DNA from: Bacteroidales bacterium
GTDB taxonomy: Bacteria; Bacteroidota; Bacteroidia; Bacteroidales; UBA932
Direction: 5' to 3'
Length of the DNA stretch: 64,000 nt
Assembly (NCBI GenBank): GCA_017631875.1
Contig: JAGBSL010000015.1
Span: forward strand, 7,924 to 71,923
Each line of letters starts with the position of its first letter. The stretch's first letter is position 1. The translations under genes were made by a program, and so were the position numbers. A model generated the notes under the pieces. That model worked only from the letters and a program-made list of their open reading frames with translations. It did no database searches and was not told the DNA's origin. This document shows positions 24,756 through 32,229 of the stretch, one piece after another.

Positions 24756-27433
24756 TAGTTAACACCGAGTTTTCTAAGGATCTTAGCTGAAGTCTCGTCA
24801 ACCATATCCTTGGTTACTACATTTGCCTTCTCTACGAACTTGTGCTTAGGAAGTTCCTTGATCTCAAAGTCAGTCATTGACTTCATGATAGAAACTGAAG
24901 GCATATCCACAACTGGAGTTCCATCAACGCTCACTGCCTCTACGCATGTTGGAGCAGCATAAACTGCAGCAGCCGACTTAGCAGGCTCAGTCCATCCTCT
25001 TGTAAGAACGATGTCTGTGAGAACTGTTGCAAGAAGCTCGAGCTCGCCTGTCTGAGGCTGAACACCAAGAGCGTTCATGTAATATGAATAGTTCTGCTTG
25101 CTGTCTGAGAGAACGATAGGCTTGATGGTAATCGTGTTAAGGTCAGATGAAATCTCAACAGGGAATCCTGGGTATGCATCGTTTGCATCGTAGAATGCAG
25201 TGCCGTTACCTACACCAGCAACATAGAAAGGATATCCTGGCCAGTTGCTCATAGGAGGCATGAACATAGAGTGGAATGGAACGATTACGCTGCCATCCTC
25301 AAGTACCTGGAGATACCACTTTGGACCGAAGTCATAAAGAAGCTGAGCCACGCTCACCGAGCTATAGTCTGTAGCGACGAAGAGGTCGTATGGAGAGCGG
25401 TACTCGAGCCTGTTCACACCATTCTGCGCTGCAGTAGGGTCAAAGTCCATGAAGCCGTTGCAGAGGAGTCTGTTCTGGCCCTGGAGACGATACTCAGTGA
25501 AGTGGTCAGAGAGTTCCTTGAGTTCTTCGAACATACCGTCAACCTCTTCCTTAGACTTACCGGTACCATCAGCCTTCTTGTAAAGATCGTAGACGCTTGG
25601 ATCAAGTGTTTCAGGAAGTTCAGGAGCTGAAGCAGAAATGTTGATCTTGGACTTGTGAGTTACGTTGTACTCCACAACAGACTCGTCCTCGAGTTTCTGC
25701 ATTGCCTTAAGAGTAGCTGTCGCTGTCCAGTCACCCTCGAGCTGAGTGAAGAGATCCGAGTTCACTGCAGGGAGCTTGTCAGCCATCGGAGACTTGTAAT
25801 CTGCCCAAGCAGCTGTATTTGTCTCATCGATGACGTTGAATGTGTACTCGTCGTTGCATCCGTAAACAGCCATACGCGTAACCTCACCGTCGAGGGTAGG
25901 GAACGAGAGTGTGAGACCGTCCTTAGAATTGATTGCAGCGATCTCCTCTGAAGTGAATGTCCATCCGAGGTTCTTGAGAAGTGACGGATAAGTATAGTCC
26001 GCATTGAACATCTTCTCGAACTCTGTAGCATAGTTACATACCCAGTATGCACCCATGATAGGCTGAACATTACCCTTAGAGTCTGCTGCTGTCTTGATAT
26101 TGAATGCTGCAGTGTATGGGTCAGCAGACTCGACTGGAGTCACCTCGATCACAGGAGCCACCTTGGTCTTCTCCTTAGCCTTGAACTCCTTGTGTACGAA
26201 TCTCTGGCTTGCACCATCAGAGTCGCCGAATACAGTCATCAGCACATGGTATGTATTTCCACCTGTAAGAGGCTCGCTGAAGTTGCGTGCTGCGTTGATT
26301 GCGATATCCTCGGTAACAGGATATACTCCCCACTCATAGAATGCGATATATGAAGTAAGGAACCACTGGTACCACTCCTCCTTACCACCGAGGTAAGTAG
26401 AAAGGATCTGGTTGTATGTCATATCGTCGAGTACCATATAGAAATATGAGTACGCGTCATCATCCATTGTGAAGTAGATCATTGCATCAGTCACTCCGAT
26501 CTCGTCCTCTGGAATATCGATCTCTACAGTAGCATCGCATGGAACAGGCTCCTTAGTGAAGAACTCCTTGTACTGGAACGCTCCGTGCCATGTCTGGGTC
26601 TTTCTGTCATAGCAAGGGATTGACCATGAATCTCTTGTAGGCTGGGTATAACCTACAACCGCATTATACTCGTCTGGAGTACCATAGCGGCACTCACCTG
26701 CAAAGAAGATGGTAGGCTCACCTGGAACCATAGGGTCGTGGATGTCGATCATCTCACCTGTCTCAGCGTCATATACCGGCTCACCGTTCTCATCGAGAAG
26801 AACAACGTTCTCGTCATTCCAAACGAATGTAGAGTCTGTAAACATGTGGCCCTCATATGGGTTACCGTTAGACGCTACCGCCTGCATACCGACATCGCCT
26901 ACGCTCTTCGAGCTTGACATGAGGTTGTACCATGCAAGAGGCATCGAACCTGTACGGATCACATTTCCTCTGTCCTTAGTTGCCTGAGGTACAGTGATGT
27001 GCACCTTGTAACCATCATAGTATGTCTCAACGATTGTAATCATCTCGTCGAACTCATACTTCTTGGTCTTGAAGTCAAGGACCACCTTTTCAGAGAAGTT
27101 TGCATCGTCAAGTTTAGCGACAGCGTAAAGATGGTACTCCTTGTCCTGCCAGATGCCCTCTGTAATCTTGAGTGTCTGGCCTGGAGTTACATTTACAACT
27201 GTTCCGGTAGCGAAGAGAACCGCAGGAGTCACAAGCTGAGCATCCTCAGTTACAATATACGCCATCTCCAAAGCCTTAGGCGCAGTTACGAATACCTCAA
27301 CGTAGTCTGCACCTACATTTTTCACTGAAAGTGAAAAGTCGCCTGTTCCATCCTCCTGCTTCACACAGCCGGCAATGATACCGCAGAACGCAAGAAGCGA
27401 GATCAGAAGCGACACATTAAAAAACTTTTTCAT
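24755..27433 (-). CDS. Large surface lipoprotein paired with Omp28-type gene
   Basis: The 892-residue lipoprotein has lipobox IAGC (Cys 23) followed by VKQEDGTGD, close to the CVKQEPLGD of the protein at 2609-4948. Fn3-like modules make up the first ~500 residues (e.g. DAYSYFYMVLDDMTYNQ), with a later beta-rich module starting LEGDWTATATL near residue 560. No catalytic motif recognised. It is first in a two-gene unit with a TATCTTTG promoter element upstream and diverges from purB. Likely surface exposed; ligand unknown. Confidence 0.82.
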   Translation of the reverse strand: MKKFFNVSLLISLLAFCGIIAGCVKQEDGTGDFSLSVKNVGADYVEVFVTAPKALEMAYIVTEDAQLVTPAVLFATGTVVNVTPGQTLKITEGIWQDKEYHLYAVAKLDDANFSEKVVLDFKTKKYEFDEMITIVETYYDGYKVHITVPQATKDRGNVIRTGSMPLAWYNLMSSSKSVGDVGMQAVASNGNPYEGHMFTDSTFVWNDENVVLLDENGEPVYDAETGEMIDIHDPMVPGEPTIFFAGECRYGTPDEYNAVVGYTQPTRDSWSIPCYDRKTQTWHGAFQYKEFFTKEPVPCDATVEIDIPEDEIGVTDAMIYFTMDDDAYSYFYMVLDDMTYNQILSTYLGGKEEWYQWFLTSYIAFYEWGVYPVTEDIAINAARNFSEPLTGGNTYHVLMTVFGDSDGASQRFVHKEFKAKEKTKVAPVIEVTPVESADPYTAAFNIKTAADSKGNVQPIMGAYWVCNYATEFEKMFNADYTYPSLLKNLGWTFTSEEIAAINSKDGLTLSFPTLDGEVTRMAVYGCNDEYTFNVIDETNTAAWADYKSPMADKLPAVNSDLFTQLEGDWTATATLKAMQKLEDESVVEYNVTHKSKINISASAPELPETLDPSVYDLYKKADGTGKSKEEVDGMFEELKELSDHFTEYRLQGQNRLLCNGFMDFDPTAAQNGVNRLEYRSPYDLFVATDYSSVSVAQLLYDFGPKWYLQVLEDGSVIVPFHSMFMPPMSNWPGYPFYVAGVGNGTAFYDANDAYPGFPVEISSDLNTITIKPIVLSDSKQNYSYYMNALGVQPQTGELELLATVLTDIVLTRGWTEPAKSAAAVYAAPTCVEAVSVDGTPVVDMPSVSIMKSMTDFEIKELPKHKFVEKANVVTKDMVDETSAKILRKLGVN

Positions 27434-27485
27434 CTATTTTATTTGGTTTTGATTGATAATTTTCAAACGCCTCAAAATATCGCGG

Positions 27486-27493
27486 CAAAGATA
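27486..27493 (-). promoter_or_regulatory. -7 element TATCTTTG for the 892-aa lipoprotein gene
   Basis: The minus-strand TATCTTTG matches TAnnTTTG and lies 52 nt upstream of the ATG at 27433. A TTTG lies 23 bp further upstream, longer than the ideal spacing. Confidence 0.55.
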
Positions 27494-27565
27494 AACTTTT
27501 TTTGCAGATTTCCAATCAAACTCACTGCGAGTGATGGAATTATACTATTATTTACATCTTTTTGC

Positions 27566-27573
27566 TATCTTTG
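27566..27573 (+). promoter_or_regulatory. -7 element TATCTTTG for purB
   Basis: The plus-strand TATCTTTG matches TAnnTTTG, 25 nt upstream of the ATG at 27599. No TTTG at the expected -33 position. This position also argues against the longer upstream reading frame as the purB start. Confidence 0.55.
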
Positions 27574-27598
27574 CAGCGCAAATTCTAAAAGAACGCAA

Positions 27599-28939
27599 AT
27601 GGACAATCATTCACTTTTGGCAGTATCGCCTATCGACGGACGTTATTCACGTCAGACAGAACCACTTAGAGAGTATTTCAGCGAGTATGCACTGATCAAG
27701 TACCGCGTTCGCGTGGAGATCGAGTATTTCATCGCGCTTTGTCAGATTCCTCTTCCGCAGCTCGCGGATTTCGACTCATCGAAATTCGAGGCGCTCAGGG
27801 ACATCTACAGAAACATGACTCCAGAGGACGCTGCCAAGGTGAAGGAGATCGAGAAGGTTACAAACCACGACGTGAAGGCAGTGGAGTACTTCATCAAGGA
27901 CCGCTTCAAGGAGATGGACATCATGAAATGGGGCGAGTTCGTGCACTTCGGCCTCACATCACAGGACATCAACAACACATCTGTTCCGCTTTCGTTCAAG
28001 GAAGCTATCGACGAGAGTTTCATGCCGCTTCTCAAGGAGGTCCTCGGACTTATCAAGGGCATGGCGGCAGATTGGGCAGAGATTCCTATGCTTGCAAAGA
28101 CTCACGGCCAGCCGGCTTCCCCTACACGCGTAGGCAAGGAGTTCAACGTATTCGTTGTACGTCTTGAGGAGCAGATCCGTCAGTTCGAGCAGCTCACTTA
28201 CCCTGCAAAGTTCGGTGGCGCTACAGGTAACATGAACGCACACAAGGTCGCTTATCCTGCAGTTGACTGGATCCAGTTCGGAAATGATTTCGTCGCTTCT
28301 CTCGGTCTTAAGAGGTCATTCCCTACAACTCAGATCGAACACTACGACAACCTCGCATCGCTTTTCGACTGCCTGCGCCGCATCAACACTATCCTGATCG
28401 ATTTCGCACGCGACATCTGGACATATATATCTATGGAGTATTTCCGCCAGAAGGTGAAGGCGGGAGAGGTAGGATCATCTGCAATGCCGCACAAGGTCAA
28501 CCCTATTGACTTTGAAAACGCAGAAGGTAACTTCGGAGTGGCAAACGCACTTTATACTCACCTTTCGATGAAGCTTCCTATTTCACGCCTGCAGCGTGAC
28601 CTGACAGACTCGACGGTTCTCCGCAATATCGGAATGCCGCTTGCACACTCGATGATTTCATTGAATTCATTGAAGAAGGGTCTTGGCAAGCTCATCCTCA
28701 ACGAAGATGCTCTCCGCGCCGACCTTGAAAGGAACTGGGCTGTGGTTGCAGAGGCGATCCAGACAATCCTCCGCAGAGAAAATTACCCGAACCCTTACGA
28801 GACGCTCAAGGCGCTGACTCGTACAGGCGCGGGTATCAATCATGAGGTGATCGCCGAGTTCATCGAGACTCTTGAGGTTTCAGAATCCGTCAAGGAGGAG
28901 CTCAGGGTCATCACTCCTTGGACATACACAGGATTTTAA
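27599..28939 (+). CDS. purB: Adenylosuccinate lyase
   Basis: The 446-aa enzyme releases fumarate from SAICAR and adenylosuccinate in purine synthesis. The start is the ATG at 27599 (MDNHSLLAVSPIDGRYS), which gives the usual N-terminus; an upstream in-frame ATG at 27443 would cross the promoter. Motifs: SPIDGRY near residue 10, HFGLTSQDINNT, KTHGQPASPTRVGKE, and the fumarase/lyase signature GSSAMPHKVNPIDFENAEGN. It diverges from the surface lipoprotein gene and converges on ftsB. Confidence 0.96.
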   Translation: MDNHSLLAVSPIDGRYSRQTEPLREYFSEYALIKYRVRVEIEYFIALCQIPLPQLADFDSSKFEALRDIYRNMTPEDAAKVKEIEKVTNHDVKAVEYFIKDRFKEMDIMKWGEFVHFGLTSQDINNTSVPLSFKEAIDESFMPLLKEVLGLIKGMAADWAEIPMLAKTHGQPASPTRVGKEFNVFVVRLEEQIRQFEQLTYPAKFGGATGNMNAHKVAYPAVDWIQFGNDFVASLGLKRSFPTTQIEHYDNLASLFDCLRRINTILIDFARDIWTYISMEYFRQKVKAGEVGSSAMPHKVNPIDFENAEGNFGVANALYTHLSMKLPISRLQRDLTDSTVLRNIGMPLAHSMISLNSLKKGLGKLILNEDALRADLERNWAVVAEAIQTILRRENYPNPYETLKALTRTGAGINHEVIAEFIETLEVSESVKEELRVITPWTYTGF

Positions 28940-28945
28940 TCCATC

Positions 28946-29030
28946 TCAACCCCCTGTCACTTCGTGACATCCCCCTTTTAGGGGGAATTTCGGCCCTGCC
29001 CGGGCCGGTCTGCGAAAACCAGAGGTTTTC
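28946..29030. repeat. Composite palindromic intergenic segment
   Basis: Four short hairpins lie in a row between purB and ftsB: TGTCAC/GTGACA (28955-28969), CCCCC/GGGGG (28971-28985), GGCCC/GGGCC (29992-equivalent region 28992-29006) and GAAAACC/GGTTTTC (29014-29030... arms 29014-29020 and 29024-29030). The third contains, on the minus strand, GCCCGGGCAGGGCCGAAA, a variant of the CCCGGGnAGGGACGAAA repeat seen at 46480-46500 and 41911-41940. No gene is visible here. Confidence 0.55.
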
Positions 29031-29037
29031 TTGACTT

Positions 29038-29072
29038 AAAAGATAGAAACAACCGGGTTGTTTCTATCTTTT
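29038..29072. terminator. 17-bp perfect hairpin between convergent purB and ftsB-like
   Basis: Arms 29038-29054 and 29056-29072 are perfect 17-bp complements around one central base, with A and T runs at the ends, so the element can work for both strands. The right arm contains the stop codon and last codons of the ftsB-like gene (stop at 29064-29066). Confidence 0.8.
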
Positions 29073-29381
29073 TTCTATAACATACACATCTTCACCTTCT
29101 TCAGAGAAGCGATATTGCTCCCTGGCGAATTTTTCTAATGTATCCAGGTCGGTGACGCGCTGGTCAATGCTGCCGTCCATCTCTTCGATCTGACGCTTGT
29201 ACTCCTCGATCTGCGCCTCCTGGCGTCTGAGTTCCTTCTTGGCATCGATCCAATGGAAGATGGTGTTTCCACGACCGAACATCCACGAAAACACAAAAAC
29301 AACGAGCACGACTGTCACAAACCAAGCGAATTTACGGCGTTCGCCTGTGTATAGACTCTTTATCTTATCCCAAATTTCCAT
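29064..29381 (-). CDS. FtsB/DivIC-type septum formation initiator
   Basis: The 105-aa protein has a short cytoplasmic N-terminus, one membrane helix (FAWFVTVVLVVFVFSWMF), a coiled coil (KKELRRQEAQIEEYKRQIEE) and the FtsB/DivIC-like end LEKFAREQYRFSEEGEDVYV. It would join FtsL and FtsQ in the divisome. The ATG at 29381 is preferred; the frame opens further to a TTG at 29405, but that codon lies inside the palindromic promoter element at 29403-29420. It is isolated from the dcw cluster. Confidence 0.85.
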   Translation of the reverse strand: MEIWDKIKSLYTGERRKFAWFVTVVLVVFVFSWMFGRGNTIFHWIDAKKELRRQEAQIEEYKRQIEEMDGSIDQRVTDLDTLEKFAREQYRFSEEGEDVYVIEKR

Positions 29382-29402
29382 AGCTTTTTCGTTATAGCTT
29401 GA

Positions 29403-29420
29403 CAAATTTAATTAAATTTG
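29403..29420. promoter_or_regulatory. 18-bp palindrome carrying divergent TAAATTTG elements
   Basis: CAAATTTAATTAAATTTG is a perfect palindrome. Each strand contains TAAATTTG, matching TAnnTTTG, directed at the ftsB-like gene (minus) and the nucleotidyltransferase gene (plus). Clear -33 elements are absent, so promoter use is likely but not certain. Confidence 0.5.
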
Positions 29421-29458
29421 AAAGATTTTTGAGGTCTGACCTCAAAAATCTTTCAAAT
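29416..29458. repeat. 21-bp perfect inverted repeat in divergent promoter region
   Basis: Arms 29416-29436 and 29438-29458 are perfect complements around a single T. It overlaps the promoter palindrome by 5 bp and lies 28 nt before the nucleotidyltransferase ATG, an unusual place for a terminator-like hairpin. It would fold in the 5' leader of the plus-strand gene. Confidence 0.75.
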
Positions 29459-29486
29459 AGAAAACAAATTTTAACCAACAATAATC

Positions 29487-30419
29487 ATGAAACCAACACT
29501 TCTGGTGCTTGCTGCCGGCATGGGCAGCCGCTACGGCGGACTTAAGCAGATGGACGGCCTCGGCCCTAACGGAGAAACCATCATCGACTACTCGATCTAC
29601 GACGCAGTTGAAGCCGGATTCGGCAAAGTCGTATACATCGTAAGAGAGTATTTCAAAGAAGACATGATCAAACGTGTTCAAGAAAGATATAGCAACGTCA
29701 CCTGTCCGGACGGTGAGACCCTCAAGTTCGAGTTCGTAACTCAGGAGCTTAACAAGATTCCAGAGGGATTCACCCTCAATCCTGAGCGCGAGAAGCCATG
29801 GGGTACAGCACACGCAGTCCTTATGGCAGCAGAAGTGATCAACGAACCTTTCGCTGTGATCAACGGTGACGACTACTACGGAAAGCACTCATTCAAGGTG
29901 CTCGCTGACTGGCTCAAGGCTCACGAGGGCAAGACAGGAGAATACTGCCTCGTAGGCTTCGAACTCCAGAACACACTTTCGGAGTCAGGTGCCGTATCAA
30001 GAGGTATCTGCACTACCGGAGCTGACGGTTACCTTACAACCGTAGTAGAACACCACAAGATCGCCCGCGCAGAGGATGGCAAGGTATACGGTGAGAACAG
30101 CATCACAGGAGAGACTGTAGAGGTAGACGGACTTGCAAACTGCTCTATGAACATGTGGGGATTCACTCCTGACTACTTCGCAAAGAGCGCCGAGATATTC
30201 AAGACCTTCCTCGCAAAGAGCGGTAACGAGCTCAAGTCAGAGTTCTACATCCCATACGCTATCGACAGCATGATCAAGGACGGCACAGGCAAGACTGAAG
30301 TCCTCAACACAACATCACGCTGGTTCGGAGTGACATTCAAGGAAGACAGACCTGGCGTCGTAGCCAAGTTCCAGGAGTTCGCTGACCAGGGAATCTACCC
30401 TACTCCTTTATATAAATAA
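29487..30419 (+). CDS. Sugar-phosphate nucleotidyltransferase family protein
   Basis: The 310-aa protein has the NTP-transferase N-terminal signature LAAGMGSRYGGLKQM at residues 8-22 and a later VINGDDYYG that supplies the metal-binding Asp. Such enzymes join a sugar-1-phosphate to an NTP to form an NDP-sugar; the sugar cannot be told. It is followed one base later by a CPBP-protease gene. The 5' leader contains a long hairpin (29416-29458). Confidence 0.85.
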   Translation: MKPTLLVLAAGMGSRYGGLKQMDGLGPNGETIIDYSIYDAVEAGFGKVVYIVREYFKEDMIKRVQERYSNVTCPDGETLKFEFVTQELNKIPEGFTLNPEREKPWGTAHAVLMAAEVINEPFAVINGDDYYGKHSFKVLADWLKAHEGKTGEYCLVGFELQNTLSESGAVSRGICTTGADGYLTTVVEHHKIARAEDGKVYGENSITGETVEVDGLANCSMNMWGFTPDYFAKSAEIFKTFLAKSGNELKSEFYIPYAIDSMIKDGTGKTEVLNTTSRWFGVTFKEDRPGVVAKFQEFADQGIYPTPLYK

Positions 30420-30420
30420 T

Positions 30421-31320
30421 ATGGGATTTTTCAAAAGACATTCGAGAAGAGGTTCATACGACCTCTTCTCGACTTATAATTACTTCGTCCCGGATATTTC
30501 CGAGCTGATCTGGATAGTCGTGCTCTTCCTCGTCGGAATGTTCCTGGGAGGCATCATAACAGCAGCACTTACCTTCCTGATCTCTCCGGAATTCGCCACA
30601 ACATACGGTATGGTGATCATGTATCCTGTCCAGTTCATCCCTGCAATGCTCTACGCTTCTGCAAAGAGCCGCAGAAACGAAGGATTCGAGAAAGGATACG
30701 CACTGGACAGCCAGAACTTCGGAGGAAGAAAGGGATCGAGCATGGCATTGATAGTCAGCGCTATGGCAGTCGCCGGAGCTTTCGTAATCGAGCCGATAAG
30801 CATGCTGCTTCCGGAAATGTCGGAGATAATGAAGGCAGCCATGAAGATGCTGCTGGACGGTCCTGTGTGGATTGTGCTGATCTCCGTTTCAATCTTCGCT
30901 CCATTCTTTGAAGAGTGGCTATGCAGGGGTATCATCCTCCGCGGCCTGCTCAAGAAGGTGAAGCCGGCATGGGCAATCGTGATCTCTGCCGCAATCTTCG
31001 GACTTATCCACGGGAACCTCTGGCAGGCAATCCCTGCATTCATCATCGGAGTCATCCTCGGATATGTATACTACAAGACAGGGTCATTGAAGCTCACAAT
31101 GCTGATGCACTGCGTCAACAATACCCTGTCCGTAATCGTCAGCAGAATCCCAGTCTTCGAGGACGTGGAATTCTTTGCGGAAGTCATGAGCCCTTGGGCT
31201 TATGTGCTTGTGATTCTTGCTTTTGCCGCAGTATTGGCAAGCGGCCTTGTAATCATGAGGTCAATCCCTCTGAAAGAGGACAACCTCGGAGGATGCGACG
31301 CTATAGATTCAAGCTTCTAA
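30421..31320 (+). CDS. CPBP-family intramembrane metalloprotease (type II CAAX protease-like)
   Basis: The 299-aa membrane protein has about seven helices and the family's three motifs: EEWLCR (Glu 164, Glu 165, Arg 169), FGLIHG (His 197) and HCVNN (His 230, Asn 234). Bacterial members process or bind small peptides in the membrane; the substrate here is unknown. The start immediately follows the nucleotidyltransferase stop. Its 3' end overlaps the convergent MurU-like gene by 20 bp (31301-31320). Confidence 0.9.
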   Translation: MGFFKRHSRRGSYDLFSTYNYFVPDISELIWIVVLFLVGMFLGGIITAALTFLISPEFATTYGMVIMYPVQFIPAMLYASAKSRRNEGFEKGYALDSQNFGGRKGSSMALIVSAMAVAGAFVIEPISMLLPEMSEIMKAAMKMLLDGPVWIVLISVSIFAPFFEEWLCRGIILRGLLKKVKPAWAIVISAAIFGLIHGNLWQAIPAFIIGVILGYVYYKTGSLKLTMLMHCVNNTLSVIVSRIPVFEDVEFFAEVMSPWAYVLVILAFAAVLASGLVIMRSIPLKEDNLGGCDAIDSSF

Positions 31321-32071
31321 GCATGTCCTCAGCCTGTTTGAGGCTGTCCAGCTTACCGACATCAAGCATTTTAAGATCATTCGATAAAGCTCCGTATATC
31401 GGAGCTTTTTTCATTGCCCAGAGATAGAAATCCACAATCGGGAATCTGACTCCTGCCTGCGGATCCGCTTCAAGCCCTTTCTCTTCCACATACATATCCA
31501 TCAGTCCGAAAACCGTGTCCGACATGACGTGGATACCTGAAAACGGGAAGGCGAGACACTGATCTTCCGTGAGCGTGTCTTCCGAGAGTATCACCTCGCC
31601 TGTGACATTGTTCTTCCAACCGACCAGCAGCATGGTCTCCGGATCGAAAAGGAAGCTGCGGGATGACTTGCGGTCGCTCACCATAAGCGTAGCCACCGCC
31701 TCCGGACGCACCTGGTCGGAAAGCCATTTAAGATCGGCATTGGAAAACACATCAACGTTATGTATCAGGAAATGGCCGCAGCCTTCAAGATATCTGCGCG
31801 CATGAAGCACGGCTCCGCCAGTTTCGAGGAGCATGGCCCTCTCATCACTGACATGCATCGGCATTATTTCCTGCTCCGAAACCCAACCCTCGATCTGATC
31901 GGCGAAATGGTGCACATTGACCACAGCCTCCTCCACCCCGAAGCTCTTCAGCCTCGCAGTCACATGTTCGATAAGCGGTTTGCCGCACACCGGCACCATC
32001 GCCTTCGGCATCGTATCAGTTATCGGTTTCAGACGGGTTCCCAGACCCGCTGCGAATATAAGAGCTTTCAT
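31301..32071 (-). CDS. MurU-like sugar-1-phosphate nucleotidyltransferase
   Basis: The 256-aa protein starts MKALIFAAGLGTRLKPITDT, the NTP-transferase signature, and has KAMVPVCGKPLIEH and the metal-site strand HNVDVFSNADL. Size and sequence fit MurNAc-1-phosphate uridylyltransferase (MurU) or the related HddC/GlmU-N-like enzymes. The gene directly upstream encodes an AmgK-like sugar kinase, the normal partner of MurU in cell-wall amino-sugar recycling, which supports the MurU reading. The two are separated by 158 bp. Confidence 0.8.
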   Translation of the reverse strand: MKALIFAAGLGTRLKPITDTMPKAMVPVCGKPLIEHVTARLKSFGVEEAVVNVHHFADQIEGWVSEQEIMPMHVSDERAMLLETGGAVLHARRYLEGCGHFLIHNVDVFSNADLKWLSDQVRPEAVATLMVSDRKSSRSFLFDPETMLLVGWKNNVTGEVILSEDTLTEDQCLAFPFSGIHVMSDTVFGLMDMYVEEKGLEADPQAGVRFPIVDFYLWAMKKAPIYGALSNDLKMLDVGKLDSLKQAEDMLRSLNL

Positions 32072-32229
32072 ATTTTCGGACCTTATATGTTCTATTTATC
32101 GTTGATATTCTATCACTTTATGGAAGGGTGGTGGAGGCGTTTCGTCTAAGTACCTGACCACCAGCAACTTGATTCAGTATCCTGCCTTCCTTGACATGCA
32201 GGACATATCAGTAACACACTGAGTATCAG
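32072..32229 (-). other. 158-bp spacer with possible relict or repeat sequence
   Basis: No gene passes a coding test here. On the minus strand, two imperfect copies of TTACTGATA/TAACTGATA lie just after the kinase-fusion stop. A stop-free stretch of 25 codons ends FHKVIEYQR about 30 nt before the MurU-like start. It may be part of a dispersed element. No terminator or clear promoter was found. Confidence 0.3.

Noticed and set aside
27443..27598. A 52-codon N-terminal extension of purB
   Set aside because: It spans the purB promoter element and the spacer, and PurB proteins normally start with MDNHSLLAVSPIDGRY-like sequence.
32110..32180. Possible tRNA-like fold (GGTGGT ... ACCACC)
   Set aside because: No anticodon arm, T-loop GTTCRA or CCA end can be drawn.
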